Assembly: GCA_018261735.1 (NCBI GenBank)
Contig: JAGTRM010000023.1
Coordinates: 1-64,000 of the forward strand
Direction of reading: 5' to 3'
DNA from: Pseudomonadota bacterium
Lineage (GTDB): Bacteria; Pseudomonadota; Gammaproteobacteria; Burkholderiales; Chitinibacteraceae
Length of the DNA: 64,000 bases
Below, in pieces: positions 52,940 to 63,300 of this stretch; the stretch's first letter is position 1; the number at the start of each line of letters is the position of its first letter. The position numbers and the translations under genes are program-made. Below the pieces are notes generated by a model that saw only the letters and a program-made list of their open reading frames with translations, had not been told where the DNA came from and ran no database searches.

Positions 52940-53674
52940 GTGAAACCTAAGCTCGACCATTTTGCCGCCTGGCTGGCAACTCCGCTAGGCAGTTATCTCG
53001 CAGCGGCCGAAACGGCCTGGTATGACCGCATCTCGGCCGACATTTTCGGCTACAAGGCGGTGCAACTGGAACTGCCGCTGATCGATTGCCTGCAAATGAA
53101 CCGGATGCCGTGGCGCACGACCGCCGGATTGTCGCCGGCAGTCGGGGTGCGTTGTGCACCCGAGCAACTGCCTTTCGACGAGCAGAGCCTTGATTTGCTG
53201 GCGCTGCCACATGTGCTCGATTTTGCCGAAGATCCGCATGCGGTCTTGCGCGAAGCGGCCCGGGTCATGGTGCCGGAAGGGCGTTTGCTGATCACCGGCT
53301 TCAATCCCTGGAGCCTGTGGGGCTTGCGCCGCTTCAAGCCGGGCGATGCCAACGGCGCGCCGTGGCAAGGCAATGCGGTCAGTCTGCCCCGGCTCAAGGA
53401 CTGGCTGGCGCTGCTCGGGCTGGAGCCCATGCGCGGCGAATACCTGTGCTACAGCTTGCCGGTGCAGCGCGAAGGCTGGTTGTCGAAAACCCGTTTTATC
53501 GAGCAGGCCGGCGATCGCTGGTGGCCGGCGGCCGGCGGCGTGTATTGCCTGGATGTGGTCAAGCGCGTCAAGGGCATGCGCGTGATCGAGCCGCAGTGGC
53601 GGCGCGTGCCTGCGCCGCGCAGCAAACCGGCTGCCGTGGCGGAAAAAACCTCTTTTATGGAAGACACTGTATGA
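52940..53674 (+). CDS. Class I SAM-dependent methyltransferase-like protein
   Basis: A 244-residue protein with the Methyltransf_11-like core [58 protein letters not shown]. The canonical glycine-rich SAM motif I is not evident in the N-terminal part. The GTG start at 52940 follows GGGGAGG; no ATG gives a full-length product. Its position between gloB and rnhA is conserved in betaproteobacteria. The substrate is unknown. The stop overlaps rnhA (ATGA). Confidence 0.82.
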   Translation: MKPKLDHFAAWLATPLGSYLAAAETAWYDRISADIFGYKAVQLELPLIDCLQMNRMPWRTTAGLSPAVGVRCAPEQLPFDEQSLDLLALPHVLDFAEDPHAVLREAARVMVPEGRLLITGFNPWSLWGLRRFKPGDANGAPWQGNAVSLPRLKDWLALLGLEPMRGEYLCYSLPVQREGWLSKTRFIEQAGDRWWPAAGGVYCLDVVKRVKGMRVIEPQWRRVPAPRSKPAAVAEKTSFMEDTV

Positions 53675-54123
53675 CGGCCATGACGCCAGTCGAGATTTAT
53701 ACCGATGGCGCCTGCAAAGGCAATCCCGGCCCCGGTGGCTGGGGCGCACTGCTGCGCACCGGCGGACACGAGAAGGAATTGTTCGGCGGCGAGCGCGATA
53801 CCACGAATAACCGCATGGAGCTGCTGGCGGTGATCTCGGCGCTGAATGCGCTGACCCGGCCGTGCGCCATCATCCTGCATACCGATTCGCAGTATGTGAA
53901 AAACGGCATCACCACCTGGATTCACGGCTGGAAGAAAAACGGCTGGAAAACCGCCGACAAGAAACCGGTGAAGAATGCCGACCTGTGGCTGCTGCTCGAT
54001 GCGGCGCAACAGCGCCACCAGATCGACTGGCGCTGGGTGAAAGGACACTCCGGCCATGAATTCAACGAACGCGCGGATGAGTTGGCCAATCGCGGCGTGG
54101 AAGTGGCGCTGGAACGGGCGTGA
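53671..54123 (+). CDS. rnhA: Ribonuclease HI
   Basis: A 150-residue enzyme that removes RNA from RNA-DNA hybrids. The catalytic acids are present: Asp in [18 protein letters not shown], Glu in [15 protein letters not shown], Asp in [12 protein letters not shown] and the final Asp in [11 protein letters not shown] with the conserved His in VKGHSGH. It is translationally coupled to the preceding methyltransferase gene and followed by dnaQ after 62 bp. Confidence 0.97.
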   Translation: MTAMTPVEIYTDGACKGNPGPGGWGALLRTGGHEKELFGGERDTTNNRMELLAVISALNALTRPCAIILHTDSQYVKNGITTWIHGWKKNGWKTADKKPVKNADLWLLLDAAQQRHQIDWRWVKGHSGHEFNERADELANRGVEVALERA

Positions 54124-54185
54124 TCGCCCGCTGGTGGATGGCCATCTGGCGCCGACAGAACCGAAATAATTTGGAATAAAGCTGC

Positions 54186-54923
54186 ATGAGACAAATCATT
54201 CTGGATACCGAAACCACCGGTCTGCGCGTGGAAGACGGTAACCGCATTCTGGAAATTGCCGCGGTCGAAATGCTGAGCCGCAAGCTTTCCTCGCCGGACA
54301 AACATCTGCACTGCTATATCAATCCCGAACGCGAGAGCGAAGAGGGCGCGCTGAATGTGCACGGGCTGACGCAGGATTTCCTGGCCGACAAGCCCAAGTT
54401 CGCCGATATCGCGCATGAATTCATCGATTTCGTGCGCGATGCCGAGCTGATCATCCACAACGCGCCGTTCGATGTGGGCTACCTGAACATGGAGCTGGGC
54501 CGGCTGGGTCTGGGCAAGATCACCGATTACGTTTCCGGCGTGATCGATACGCTGGCGATGGCCAAGGACAATTTCCCCGGCAAGCGCAACAGCCTGGATG
54601 CGCTGTGCGATCGCTACGAGATCGACCGCAGCAACCGGGTCTTGCACGGCGCGCTGATCGACTGCGAGTTGCTGGCCGAGGTCTACCTGTGCCTGACGCG
54701 CGGCCAGGACAGCCTCTTGATCGATTTTGGCGGTGGCGGGGAAAGCGCTGGCGGCGGTTTGTCCTTGCAGAGCCGCCCGCGCGGGCCGCTCAAGGTGCTG
54801 GCGCCCAGCGAGGCCGAACTGGCCGAGCATGCCGCGTACCTCGATACCCTCGACAAGTCCGTCAAGGGCCAGTGCCTGTGGCGCGCGATTGAAAATCCGC
54901 CCGCAGCGGAGTCTGCGGCATGA
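54186..54923 (+). CDS. dnaQ: DNA polymerase III epsilon subunit (3'-5' exonuclease)
   Basis: A 245-residue proofreading subunit of the DEDDh type. It has ExoI IILDTETTGLRVEDGNRILEIAAVE, ExoII IIHNAPFDVGYLNMEL and ExoIII RVLHGALIDCELLAEVYL. The C-terminal tail is the region that contacts the alpha subunit. The stop overlaps ispD by 4 bp. Confidence 0.97.
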   Translation: MRQIILDTETTGLRVEDGNRILEIAAVEMLSRKLSSPDKHLHCYINPERESEEGALNVHGLTQDFLADKPKFADIAHEFIDFVRDAELIIHNAPFDVGYLNMELGRLGLGKITDYVSGVIDTLAMAKDNFPGKRNSLDALCDRYEIDRSNRVLHGALIDCELLAEVYLCLTRGQDSLLIDFGGGGESAGGGLSLQSRPRGPLKVLAPSEAELAEHAAYLDTLDKSVKGQCLWRAIENPPAAESAA

Positions 54924-55606
54924 GTTGCTTCGCCTTGGTGCCGGCGGCGGGTTCGGGCGCGCGCATGGGGGCGACCACGCCCAAGCAGTATCTCGATCTG
55001 CTCGGCAAACCGCTGATCTGGCATACGCTGCGCGCATTGTCCGCGGTGCCGGAGATCACGCGCGTCTGCGTGGTGATCAGTGCCGGCGACGAATGGTGGA
55101 ACAGCTACGACTGGTCGGCGTTCGAGCGGTTGCAGGTATTGCGCTGCGGCGGCGCCACGCGCGCGGAATCGGTATTGAACGGCCTGCGTGCGGCCGATGT
55201 CGCCGATGCCGATTGGGCGCTGGTGCATGATGCCGCCCGGCCCTGCCTGGATCCGCAACTGGTCAGCGCCATGATCGTCCGATTGCAGCACGACGCCGTG
55301 GGCGGCATCCTCGCCGTGCCGGTGGCCGACACGCTGAAGCGGGCCGGGATGGGCGAGCGGATCGCCCGCACTGAAGCGCGCGACGGCCTGTGGCAAGCGC
55401 AAACACCGCAGATGTTCCGCCGTGGCGAGCTGATCCATGCCATTGCCGAATTCATCGGCCCCGATATCACCGACGAAGCCAGCGCGCTGGAAAAGCAGGG
55501 CAAGGCACCGCAACTGGTGATGGGCAGCCCGTGGAACCTGAAAGTAACCTGGCCGCAGGATTTGCAGCTGGCGGCGCTGATCTTGCAAGGGGCGAAAAAT
55601 GGCTGA
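54920..55606 (+). CDS. ispD: 2-C-methyl-D-erythritol 4-phosphate cytidylyltransferase
   Basis: A 228-residue enzyme of the MEP isoprenoid pathway: ALVPAAGSGARMGATTPKQYLDLLGKPL (CTP site), VHDAARPCLDPQLVSAMI, VPVADTLKR and TDEASALEKQG. It overlaps dnaQ by ATGA, and the downstream msrC-like gene by 8 bp. The next pathway gene here, ispF, is one gene further down. Confidence 0.97.
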   Translation: MSCFALVPAAGSGARMGATTPKQYLDLLGKPLIWHTLRALSAVPEITRVCVVISAGDEWWNSYDWSAFERLQVLRCGGATRAESVLNGLRAADVADADWALVHDAARPCLDPQLVSAMIVRLQHDAVGGILAVPVADTLKRAGMGERIARTEARDGLWQAQTPQMFRRGELIHAIAEFIGPDITDEASALEKQGKAPQLVMGSPWNLKVTWPQDLQLAALILQGAKNG

Positions 55607-56096
55607 AACCCTGCTGGTTACCCAGGGCAGCAAGGAAGAAAAATACCGCGAACTGCTGCCGCAACTGGCGGCGCTGCTGGCGGGCGAAACCGATCTGACC
55701 GCGCGCCTAGCCAATGCCAGCGCGGCGTTGAAGGCGACCTTCGACTGGCTGTGGGTCGGTTTCTACCTGGTACGCGAGGAGCGGGGCGGCGAAGTGCTGG
55801 TGCTCGGCCCGTTCCAGGGGCCGATTGCCTGTTTCCGCATCGGCCATGGGCGCGGTGTTTGCGGTGCGGCCTGGGCGCGCAATGAAACCCTGTTGGTGCC
55901 GGATGTGGAAGCTTTTCCCGGCCATATCGCCTGTTCGTCGTTGTCGCGCTCGGAGATCGTGGTGCCGTTGCGCGATGCGGCGGGGCGGGTGATCGGCGTG
56001 CTCGACGTGGATTCGGTAAAGCTGGGTGATTTTGACGAAGTGGACCAGGCGTGGCTGGAAAAAATCGCCGCGCTGGTCGTAGAGGATGGACGATGA
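55599..56096 (+). CDS. msrC: Free methionine-(R)-sulfoxide reductase (GAF domain)
   Basis: A 165-residue single GAF domain with the fRMsr active-site pattern. [19 protein letters not shown] contains two Cys ten residues apart, and [18 protein letters not shown] contains the third. [13 protein letters not shown] residues ([19 protein letters not shown]) complete the family signature. It reduces free Met-R-SO with thioredoxin. It sits between ispD and ispF, overlapping both by 8 and 4 bp. Confidence 0.9.
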   Translation: MAETLLVTQGSKEEKYRELLPQLAALLAGETDLTARLANASAALKATFDWLWVGFYLVREERGGEVLVLGPFQGPIACFRIGHGRGVCGAAWARNETLLVPDVEAFPGHIACSSLSRSEIVVPLRDAAGRVIGVLDVDSVKLGDFDEVDQAWLEKIAALVVEDGR

Positions 56097-56572
56097 GAAT
56101 TGGGCAAGGTTGGGATGTGCACCGGATGGTGGAAGGGCGCAAGCTGATTCTGGGCGGGGTAGATATCCCGTTCGAGAAGGGCCTCTTGGGCCATTCGGAT
56201 GCCGATGCATTGCTGCACGCGATTACCGATGCCGTGCTCGGCGCGGCGGGGATGGGCGATATCGGCCGGCATTTTCCCGATACCGCGGCCGAGTTCGCGG
56301 GCGCGGACAGCCGCGTACTGCTGCGCGAGGCCATGCGCCGCGTAAAGGCGGCGGGCTGGCGCGTGGGTAACGTGGATGCCAGCATCCTGATCCAGCGCCC
56401 GAAAATGGCGCCGCATATCCCGGCGATGGTGGCCAATATCGCCGCCGATCTGGGCATCGAGCCGGCCTGCGTCAATGTGAAGGCCAAGACCTACGAAAAG
56501 CTTGGCCCGGTGGGCGAATCGGACGCGGTCGAAGCGCAGGCCGTCTGTTTATTGTTGGCAGGAGAAGCATGA
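56093..56572 (+). CDS. ispF: 2-C-methyl-D-erythritol 2,4-cyclodiphosphate synthase
   Basis: A 159-residue trimeric zinc enzyme of the MEP pathway. It has [22 protein letters not shown] (metal Asp/His), [28 protein letters not shown] and the C-terminal [25 protein letters not shown]. The start overlaps the stop of msrC (ATGA) and the stop overlaps the next gene. Confidence 0.97.
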   Translation: MRIGQGWDVHRMVEGRKLILGGVDIPFEKGLLGHSDADALLHAITDAVLGAAGMGDIGRHFPDTAAEFAGADSRVLLREAMRRVKAAGWRVGNVDASILIQRPKMAPHIPAMVANIAADLGIEPACVNVKAKTYEKLGPVGESDAVEAQAVCLLLAGEA

Positions 56573-56952
56573 TGCAGTTGTCCGCCCCGCACCGTCCCGA
56601 TTTCTGGCAAGCGCTCGATGCGCTGCTGCCGCAATCCGATCTGGTGATCGACCGCCCGCGCGGCTTCCGTCACCCGCGCTTCACCGATTTCGTTTATCCG
56701 CTCGATTACGGCTATCTGGAAGGCACGCTCTCGGCCGATGGCGAAGGGCTCGATGTTTGGCTGGGCGTGGCGGCGGAAAGCAAGCCGCTGGACGAATGCC
56801 GCGTTTGCGGCGTGATCGCCAGTGTCGATCTGGACAAGCGCGATGCCGAACTCAAGCTGCTGCTCGATTGCACGCAGGACGAGATGCGCGCGATCGAGCA
56901 GATCTATAACCGGATCGAGTGCATTCGCGGGTTGTTGATCGTGCGCGAATGA
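56569..56952 (+). CDS. Short inorganic-pyrophosphatase-like protein
   Basis: A 127-residue protein with the family I pyrophosphatase pattern in reduced form: [40 protein letters not shown]. In true Ppa (about 175 aa) the motif is DGDPLDV with three metal Asp. Here it reads DGEGLDV, so part of the metal site differs, and the C-terminal half is shorter. It may be a specialised or inactive relative. It overlaps ispF by ATGA (ATG 56572 is equally possible), as last gene of the chain. Confidence 0.75.
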   Translation: MMQLSAPHRPDFWQALDALLPQSDLVIDRPRGFRHPRFTDFVYPLDYGYLEGTLSADGEGLDVWLGVAAESKPLDECRVCGVIASVDLDKRDAELKLLLDCTQDEMRAIEQIYNRIECIRGLLIVRE

Positions 56953-56972
56953 CGCTCCCCGCCGTGGCGGTG

Positions 56973-57587
56973 CTAGTGTTCGTTTTCCTGAATGCGCGCT
57001 GGCTCCGGCTCCGGCACATCGCCGAAAGAAATTTCCAGTATCGTTTCGGCATCAAGGGGCTTGCCGTCTTTCATGGCGGCGGCAAACCGGGCCGCGAAAA
57101 TCCTTTGTCGCAGTAGCTCATTTCTCTTCTGATCGAGTGTGGATTCCAATAGCACTGCCATCGTCACTTTTCCGTTCTTGGACACCGCAATCTGGAATTT
57201 TGCCCGGCCGCCGGGGGTTCCCGATTTTTCGTTTGCATCCGACATATCAATGCCCTCCAGCGGATAGGGCAGCGCATTGACTGTGCCGAGAACCGGGTGG
57301 CCGGATTCGGTGTGCTGGGCCGGGTCTGGCAATGGGGTTTCTGTCCGCAGGTCGGGCGCAGGCCGCGGAGACTGTGCTTCCGATTCCTTTTTCGTCGCGT
57401 GCGCATTGCCTGAGTCACGGGCGCTGATGGGCATGGCTTGGGTCAGACGAATCGTCACAGTCCGTGGCACGTTCTGATTGGAAGGCGTTCCGCCAAGGGT
57501 GCTTTTGAACAATGCGACCAGTGCCAGATGCAGCACCAGTGAAATGATCACGGCGCGCCGCAGCAGAGGTCGATCCGCGTGGGTCAT
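56973..57587 (-). CDS. TonB-like periplasmic-spanning protein
   Basis: A 204-residue protein with a basic N-terminus, one membrane anchor (RAVIISLVLHLALVALF, about 10-27), a Pro/Glu/Thr-rich periplasmic linker and a small folded C-terminal domain. The latter shows FQIAVSKNGKVTMAVLLES and LEISFGDV. The SLxLH anchor and layout are those of TonB/TolA-type proteins, but no ExbB/ExbD is near. It is the last gene of the minor-pilin run, 15 bp after pilW. ATG 57593 is an alternative start. Confidence 0.6.
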   Translation of the reverse strand: MTHADRPLLRRAVIISLVLHLALVALFKSTLGGTPSNQNVPRTVTIRLTQAMPISARDSGNAHATKKESEAQSPRPAPDLRTETPLPDPAQHTESGHPVLGTVNALPYPLEGIDMSDANEKSGTPGGRAKFQIAVSKNGKVTMAVLLESTLDQKRNELLRQRIFAARFAAAMKDGKPLDAETILEISFGDVPEPEPARIQENEH

Positions 57588-57602
57588 GGCCATCCTGACC
57601 GG

Positions 57603-58805
57603 TCAGCAGCCGCTGATCGCGCCTTTCCAGACCATGTTTTTCAAAGGCACGACGGTTTCGAAGACCTTGTAGCGAAAGCGTTTCCAGTTGCTGATGTGGC
57701 TGAGCGTGAAGCTGCCACCCTGCCAAGCGGGCGCCGTGCTGGTCACGTCTTGCTTGTCCATCAATGCGTTGCGCGCCACAAGGCCAATCTGCACGGCGCT
57801 GATGCGGGAAATCCGGCACTGATCGGTTTTGGCGGAAAGACTGTCCGGCGTGGTGTCGCTGTATTCGTCCACCAGCCCGTCCGCAGTCCCCGAGGTATCC
57901 CAGCCGAAGCGCGCTTTCAGCCCGACAATGTGGGTGGCTGCCGTTGACCAGTTGCTGGCGCCGGTGCAGTCCGTGGTCAGCAGGTCGCAGTAGGCCAGAT
58001 TGCCGTTGCGGATGGCGTAGGCCACGATCCTGGGTTCGGCGCCCAGATTGCTCAGGGTGGCGCTGTAACCCGAACTGGAATAGCTGACCGGTGGGGTGGG
58101 CTGGTTGTAGCTGGAACTGCCTACGGTCGTGCAGGAACCGGTGGTGCTGTAGGGGTTGAGGAAAGTAGCGGTGTTGAACTGGACGACGCTGCTTTTTCCG
58201 TCGACATATTCATTGCAGACCGTGTTGCTGCCCGGCAGGCCGGTTACCTGCAGCAGCGAGCAGTTTTTGCCGCTTTCCGCCGCGATCACCAGATCGCCGA
58301 CCTGGAGGCCCACCCGGTTTTTGACCACATAGCCTGCGTAGTTGGCATCGGCGGTCTTGTCGTTGAACTGAATGGCTTCGCGGGCCAGATTGGCATCGCC
58401 ATAGACCACGACAATGATGTCGGTATTGCTGTCCCCGGCGGGCAGGACGGTGTCCGCGGCCAGTTCCGCGCTGGTGCCTGCCGGGAAGATCGTGACCGGG
58501 CTGAGCTGCTCAATGGAGAAATCGGTGGGGGAGCGGGCCGCGTTGTGCACGGCCAGCGTACAGCCGAGTGCGGCATCGGCCGTGAGTCCGTGCCCGGCAA
58601 AGCGCAATTCGCGCCCCAGCGAGAACAGTGCGATTGCGCCGTTGATCTGCGCATCGCTGCCGCTGCTGACGTTGCGCTTGGCATTTTCGGAGTCGGCGAA
58701 CAATTTCATCATGATCACGAAAGCAATCAGTGCCACCGTCATGCCGGCCAGCAATTCCACCAGGCTGAAACCGGCCATACGGCGCTTGGACGAGAAAGAA
58801 GTCAT
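57603..58805 (-). CDS. pilW: Type IV pilus minor pilin PilW
   Basis: A 400-residue minor pilin. The leader ends RRMAG and is followed by FSLVELLAGMTVALIAFVIMM with Glu5. The large extracytoplasmic part (LGRELRFAGHGL and a Ser/Thr-rich body with several Cys) is typical of PilW. With FimT, PilV, PilX and PilE it forms the tip priming complex carrying PilY1. It follows pilV by 11 bp. Confidence 0.85.
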   Translation of the reverse strand: MTSFSSKRRMAGFSLVELLAGMTVALIAFVIMMKLFADSENAKRNVSSGSDAQINGAIALFSLGRELRFAGHGLTADAALGCTLAVHNAARSPTDFSIEQLSPVTIFPAGTSAELAADTVLPAGDSNTDIIVVVYGDANLAREAIQFNDKTADANYAGYVVKNRVGLQVGDLVIAAESGKNCSLLQVTGLPGSNTVCNEYVDGKSSVVQFNTATFLNPYSTTGSCTTVGSSSYNQPTPPVSYSSSGYSATLSNLGAEPRIVAYAIRNGNLAYCDLLTTDCTGASNWSTAATHIVGLKARFGWDTSGTADGLVDEYSDTTPDSLSAKTDQCRISRISAVQIGLVARNALMDKQDVTSTAPAWQGGSFTLSHISNWKRFRYKVFETVVPLKNMVWKGAISGC

Positions 58806-58816
58806 CTGTTGGAGTC

Positions 58817-59293
58817 CTAGCGGATTTGGGTCACGGCCGAATAATTGTGCATTTCGCTGCTGCCCGGTGCTTGCCAGTACACCACCAGGGTCACCGTGGA
58901 TTTCCTGGTATCCGATGTCGCGGAATCAGCGACGATCGTGACGGTGGGCGCTTTTTTCGCGGCGCCGGGCAGCCTGTTTTCCACCAGGGATTTCCAGGTC
59001 AGGTAGGCGCTGCCGTTTGCCGACGCGTATTTCGCGGCGAGGGTGCTGGTGGTGTGATCATCCGCCCACATCTGCCCGATCAATTGCTCGGTCAGGTTGG
59101 CCGCATCGATACGGTACTTGGCTTCACCCACCTGCTTGACCATGGCGGCCTGCAGGGCAATCACACCCAACACGCCGATGGCAAAAATCAGGATCGCCAC
59201 CAGGGCTTCGATCAGGATCATGCCCATCTGGCGAGGGCCGTATGCGGTGGAGACGGTGGTTCTTGGCCTGTTCGATGTGCAGCGCATGGTCAT
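58817..59293 (-). CDS. pilV: Type IV pilus minor pilin PilV
   Basis: A 158-residue minor pilin whose leader ends GPRQMG before MILIEALVAILIFAIGVLGVIALQ, with Glu5 and Met instead of Phe at mature position 1. The internal segment IDAANLTEQLIGQMWAD is characteristic of PilV. The ATG overlaps the fimT stop (ATGA). Confidence 0.87.
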   Translation of the reverse strand: MTMRCTSNRPRTTVSTAYGPRQMGMILIEALVAILIFAIGVLGVIALQAAMVKQVGEAKYRIDAANLTEQLIGQMWADDHTTSTLAAKYASANGSAYLTWKSLVENRLPGAAKKAPTVTIVADSATSDTRKSTVTLVVYWQAPGSSEMHNYSAVTQIR

Positions 59294-59895
59294 TCACATT
59301 TTCTGGTATCGGAAGAGCTGGTGACGGCGGGGTCGCACAAGCGGATCTGCCCGCCGGGGAAAGACACCTGCACGTTCAGGCAGCGCACGCTTTCGGCCTC
59401 GGCGCCGCAATTGGCGGTGCCGCCGCGCGAGACTTGATAGGTCACGGCCGAGGAAATACGCGCCAGGCCATTGAAGGTGATGCTGGCCATGGTGGCTTTG
59501 ATCCGGATATCGCTGTTGCCTGTTCCTTCTTCACGGCTTGCGGCCTGGATGACTCCCGTATCGCTGCCGGGGTTCGGGCAGGAATGGGCTACCGGATCGA
59601 TCGTGCTCAGCATCCAGTGCCAGGCGCTGCTATCCGAATTGTCATTGAGGTACGCGCAACCGGCGCCGAGCCCCGTGACCAGCGAAAACCGGACATTGGC
59701 ATTTCTCTTGATGGCTTCGGATCTGGCCAGTTGCAGCCCGGTTACGATCGATTCGGCTGCCGCGCGGATACGCAAGTTCTGGATCCAGGCGCTGAAGGAG
59801 CGGACCGCCAGCACCAACAGGATGCCGATGATGACCAGCACGATGCATTGCTCCACCAGCGTCATCCCGCGCTGTTTCTTCACGGCACTCAACAT
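59290..59895 (-). CDS. fimT: Type IV pilus minor pilin FimT/GspH family
   Basis: A 201-residue pseudopilin-like protein. Leader [10 protein letters not shown] is followed by [21 protein letters not shown] and the GspH/FimT signature [20 protein letters not shown]. The body includes cysteines near the C-terminus ([16 protein letters not shown]). ATG 59895 lies within the end of pilE (overlap of 7 bp); upstream in-frame sequence is non-coding. Confidence 0.87.
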   Translation of the reverse strand: MLSAVKKQRGMTLVEQCIVLVIIGILLVLAVRSFSAWIQNLRIRAAAESIVTGLQLARSEAIKRNANVRFSLVTGLGAGCAYLNDNSDSSAWHWMLSTIDPVAHSCPNPGSDTGVIQAASREEGTGNSDIRIKATMASITFNGLARISSAVTYQVSRGGTANCGAEAESVRCLNVQVSFPGGQIRLCDPAVTSSSDTRKCE

Positions 59896-60335
59896 GCGCC
59901 GCTCTTGCCCATCACCCAGCAGGATGCGCTCGGCTGGACCCAGCCGTCGGGAACGCTGACGGTCGTTTTGGTGTTGTCCTGGTCGACGGAATAAACCAGG
60001 CCGGAAAGACTGGCATCGGTTGCCGTTGCGGTCACGGTGAAGGTGATGGAGGTGGTGGCCGTGCAGGCGAAGCTGAAATATTTGGCATTGCTGACCGTGG
60101 CCGCCCCGCAACCCGTGCTGGCCGCATTCTGATAGCTGCGGTTATCCTGAAACCACTGTTCCATGCGAACCCGGTAGCTGGCCAGCTCGGAAATGGCCTC
60201 GGTGATCTTGCTGCGCGCCACGTACTGCGAGTAGCTGGGTACGGCAATGGCGGCCAGGATGCCGATGATGGCCACCACGATCATCAGTTCGATCAGGGTG
60301 AAGCCGGTCATGGATCCGGGTGCGCGTGGGGTCAT
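59889..60335 (-). CDS. pilE: Type IV pilin PilE (full-length, minor pilin)
   Basis: A 148-residue type IVa pilin. Leader [11 protein letters not shown] is followed by [24 protein letters not shown] with Glu5, then the helix [32 protein letters not shown] and a globular domain with Cys pairs (TGCGAA, FACTA, SCWVM, final C). As part of the pilY1 operon it is best read as the minor pilin PilE (as in Pseudomonas), not the major subunit. It has normal length, unlike the pilin at 7424. Confidence 0.88.
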   Translation of the reverse strand: MTPRAPGSMTGFTLIELMIVVAIIGILAAIAVPSYSQYVARSKITEAISELASYRVRMEQWFQDNRSYQNAASTGCGAATVSNAKYFSFACTATTSITFTVTATATDASLSGLVYSVDQDNTKTTVSVPDGWVQPSASCWVMGKSGAC

Positions 60336-60351
60336 GAGGAACTCCTGTTTG

Positions 60352-63300
60352 TTATTGGGCGATCAGTTCGCGCCAATGGATGCGGCGGATGCCCGAGGCA
60401 CTGCCGCCGGTGGTGATCGGGGTGGTGATGGTCTTGCCGTCGGAAGTTCGGGTCAGCGATACCACGGAGCCGGATGGCAGCCGGATGATCTCGGCGCGGG
60501 TGGCCAGGGCATTGCCCAGCCATGCGCCGGCGGTGCCGTCCTCCGCAACCGCGGTGCCGTTGCTGTAGTCGAGCTGGTAGATCCAGCTTTCTCCGCCGAC
60601 CGTGCAGGCACTGGAGCCCGGAATATTGGTGGTGAATACCAGCGTGCCCAGCACCAGCGCCGGATCGGTGTTGGCGCGCTCGCCGGCACTCGGCAGATCG
60701 ATGTACCAGCCGATCTTGGTGCTCCAGTCGACCGCATTGGTGGTGGCGGTACGGATGGCGGCGCCCGAGGAATCGGTGGTCGTGGTCAGTGTCTGGGCCG
60801 TGATGGCTGAATTGCGTGCCACGCCCCAATCGGTGGCGGTCAGCGGATCCTTGATGGCATAAAAGCTTTGCTGGGCGGTATCGACGATATCCGTGGTGCC
60901 AAGGAATTTGCCGGTGCCGACAAACACGGCCGGATAGGTGTCGTTGACGAGACCCAGCTCGGGCTTGACGGTGATTGGCTGGCGAGTTCCCGCTGCGTCG
61001 ACAAAGGTTGCCAGGTGCTGGGCATCGTAACCGGCCGCGCCCAGGGTGTTGTTGAGGTCGAAACGCCAGAGATTGCCGAACAGGTCGCCGCCATACGCGC
61101 GCAGGGCGGTGTTGTCGGTGCTGGTGTCTTCTGCCCAGGCATTGATCCGGGTCAGTCCGCTTGGGCAGGGCGCCGTGGTGCAGATGCCGCTGATCGTGCC
61201 GGTACTGCCGACGCCGGTGACGAGCTTGCCGGCCGAGGTGCTGCCCGAAGTGGCGGTCAACAGGCTGCCAGTGGCGGCATCTGCCACGAAAAGATAACCG
61301 CCGCCCGTGCCGGGGCTGACATTGTTGTAGCCGGAACTGAGCAGAACGACCCAGCTGCCGTCGGCATTCTTGGTGATGATCGGGTTGCCGTAGGAATAAC
61401 CCATGTCGGCATCGCTGGTGTAACCGGTGGTCTTGGCGGTGTCGTAGGTGAATTCCCACAGGGCTTTCGGGCTGGCCGGATCGGTGATGTCCAGCGCGTA
61501 ATAACCGCGTCCCCCGCCACCCAGCCCTCCGATCAGGATGGTTTTCCAGACCGCGCTGCTACTGGTGCAGTCCGACACGCAGATATCGCCGATGGCCGGC
61601 GTGCCATCCACGTAGAAGCGGTGGTTGTTGGCGTAGTTGGTGTCGGCCAGCTTGTAGAGATTGGGCATGACCAGCGACGGGATATAGGCCCATTCTTCGG
61701 CGCCGGTTTCGGCATTGAAGGCATGCAGCATGCCGTCATTGGCGCCGACATACACCATGGCCGTGCGGCTGCTGTTGGCCGATTTGAACGTGCTGTAGCC
61801 TGCATCGGTGTAGCTGAACTGTGGTGCCTTGAGGTAAGTGGCTTCCGACGAAACGATGTCGCCGAGGATGTGGGTGCGGCTGCGGTACAGCGTGCCTTCG
61901 TGGCCGCGCTGTCCGCGCAGGAAATTGACCAGGTTTTCGTCTGCTGCGGCCGTCTGGTTGGTGGTGCTCAGGCCGGCATACTGGCTCAGCGCACTGATCG
62001 TTGCCGCATTGAAATAGGTTTTTTCCGCGGAGGTCAGATTGCTCCAGAGAAACGGTTTGAGTTTGCCGCTGCCGTAGGTATTGGACGGATCGTAGGTGTA
62101 AAGGGTGCGGGTATCGGCGCTACTGGATGTCCGGTTATCGAGCAGAGCCTGGGCCGACCAGTCGCAGACGGAGGATGCGCACGGGTAGGAATCGATATTG
62201 GTGACCGTTCCCGTAGTCAGATCGATGGTCTGGCGCACCAGTTCGCCGTACCAGGAGGGACTGACGAAGGTCGAGTTGAAAACATAATTGTCCCCGGTCG
62301 TGACATTGGGGTTGCTGGTCGTCGCCGCCGCGGCGCTGCCCAGCCGTGCGCTGATGCCGGACAGGACCCCGGAAAGCCCGGTGGCCAGCGAGGCCGGATC
62401 GGTGGCGCTGTAATAGGTGCCGTGGCCGTTGACGGCGGCGTGCCAGAGGTCGTCGATCGCGGTCGGTGTTTCGGTCACCGGTATCGGCCAGTTGCAAATG
62501 GCACCCGCCGATTCCCATGCGCAGGTGCTGGTGGAGCCGCTGGCATTCTTGTTGCCGGATTTGACGTTGTAATAGTCGCCAGAGGTATCGGTTTCATAGG
62601 TCGGCGAATAGGTCATGCTGCCGCTGACGCCCAGCCCCAGCGTGAACGTGGTCATGTGCTGGTGGCTGGCCGAATCCTTGCTGGTCCCGGTGACGTTGTC
62701 GGTGGCGACATCGACGCTCAGCGCGCCGGTGGCATTGCCGTTGGCCGCACTGCGCAGGTCGGTGTTGTAGTAGTAGTACGCTACGTCGGCCATGGTATCG
62801 GTGATGTTGTTGCCGGAGATCGCCGTCGTGGTCGATGTCGTGGTGGAGGTGGCGGGGTTGGGGCTTTGCAGCGCGCGGATCGTGCTGCTGGTGCAACTGA
62901 CCGTGGTGCTGGAAACGGGATTGCCGGTCGTGGTGGTATCGCTGGTGACCACGCCGCTGGTGGTGATGACCGTGCGCGTGGCAGTGCTGCTGCTGGTGAC
63001 GATGCTGGTGCCGGACTTGGCGTTTCTTCCGCTGCCCACGGTGCAGCTTTGGTAGAACTCGGTGCTGGTGACGATCTTGGTGATCGTCGTGACCACTGCC
63101 ACCGTGCCCGAACCGTCGTAATACGGCCGTGCGGCGCTGTAATCCTGGTTGCCCACCGCGCTGCTGCCGTCGAGCTTGGTGCCGGCACTGCCGTTCCAGT
63201 AGCCGTCGGTGGCCATGATGGCGAAATTCTGCTGGCAGGAATACTGCATCGGGTCGGTGACGGTGACTGAGTTGTAACTGGAAATCTTGTTGGCGAAGAT

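Noticed and set aside
62590..63060. Thr/Ser-codon-rich tract in pilY1 as a possible tandem-repeat array
   Set aside because: The bases are biased but no fixed repeat period is maintained; it is low-complexity coding sequence of a secreted adhesin.
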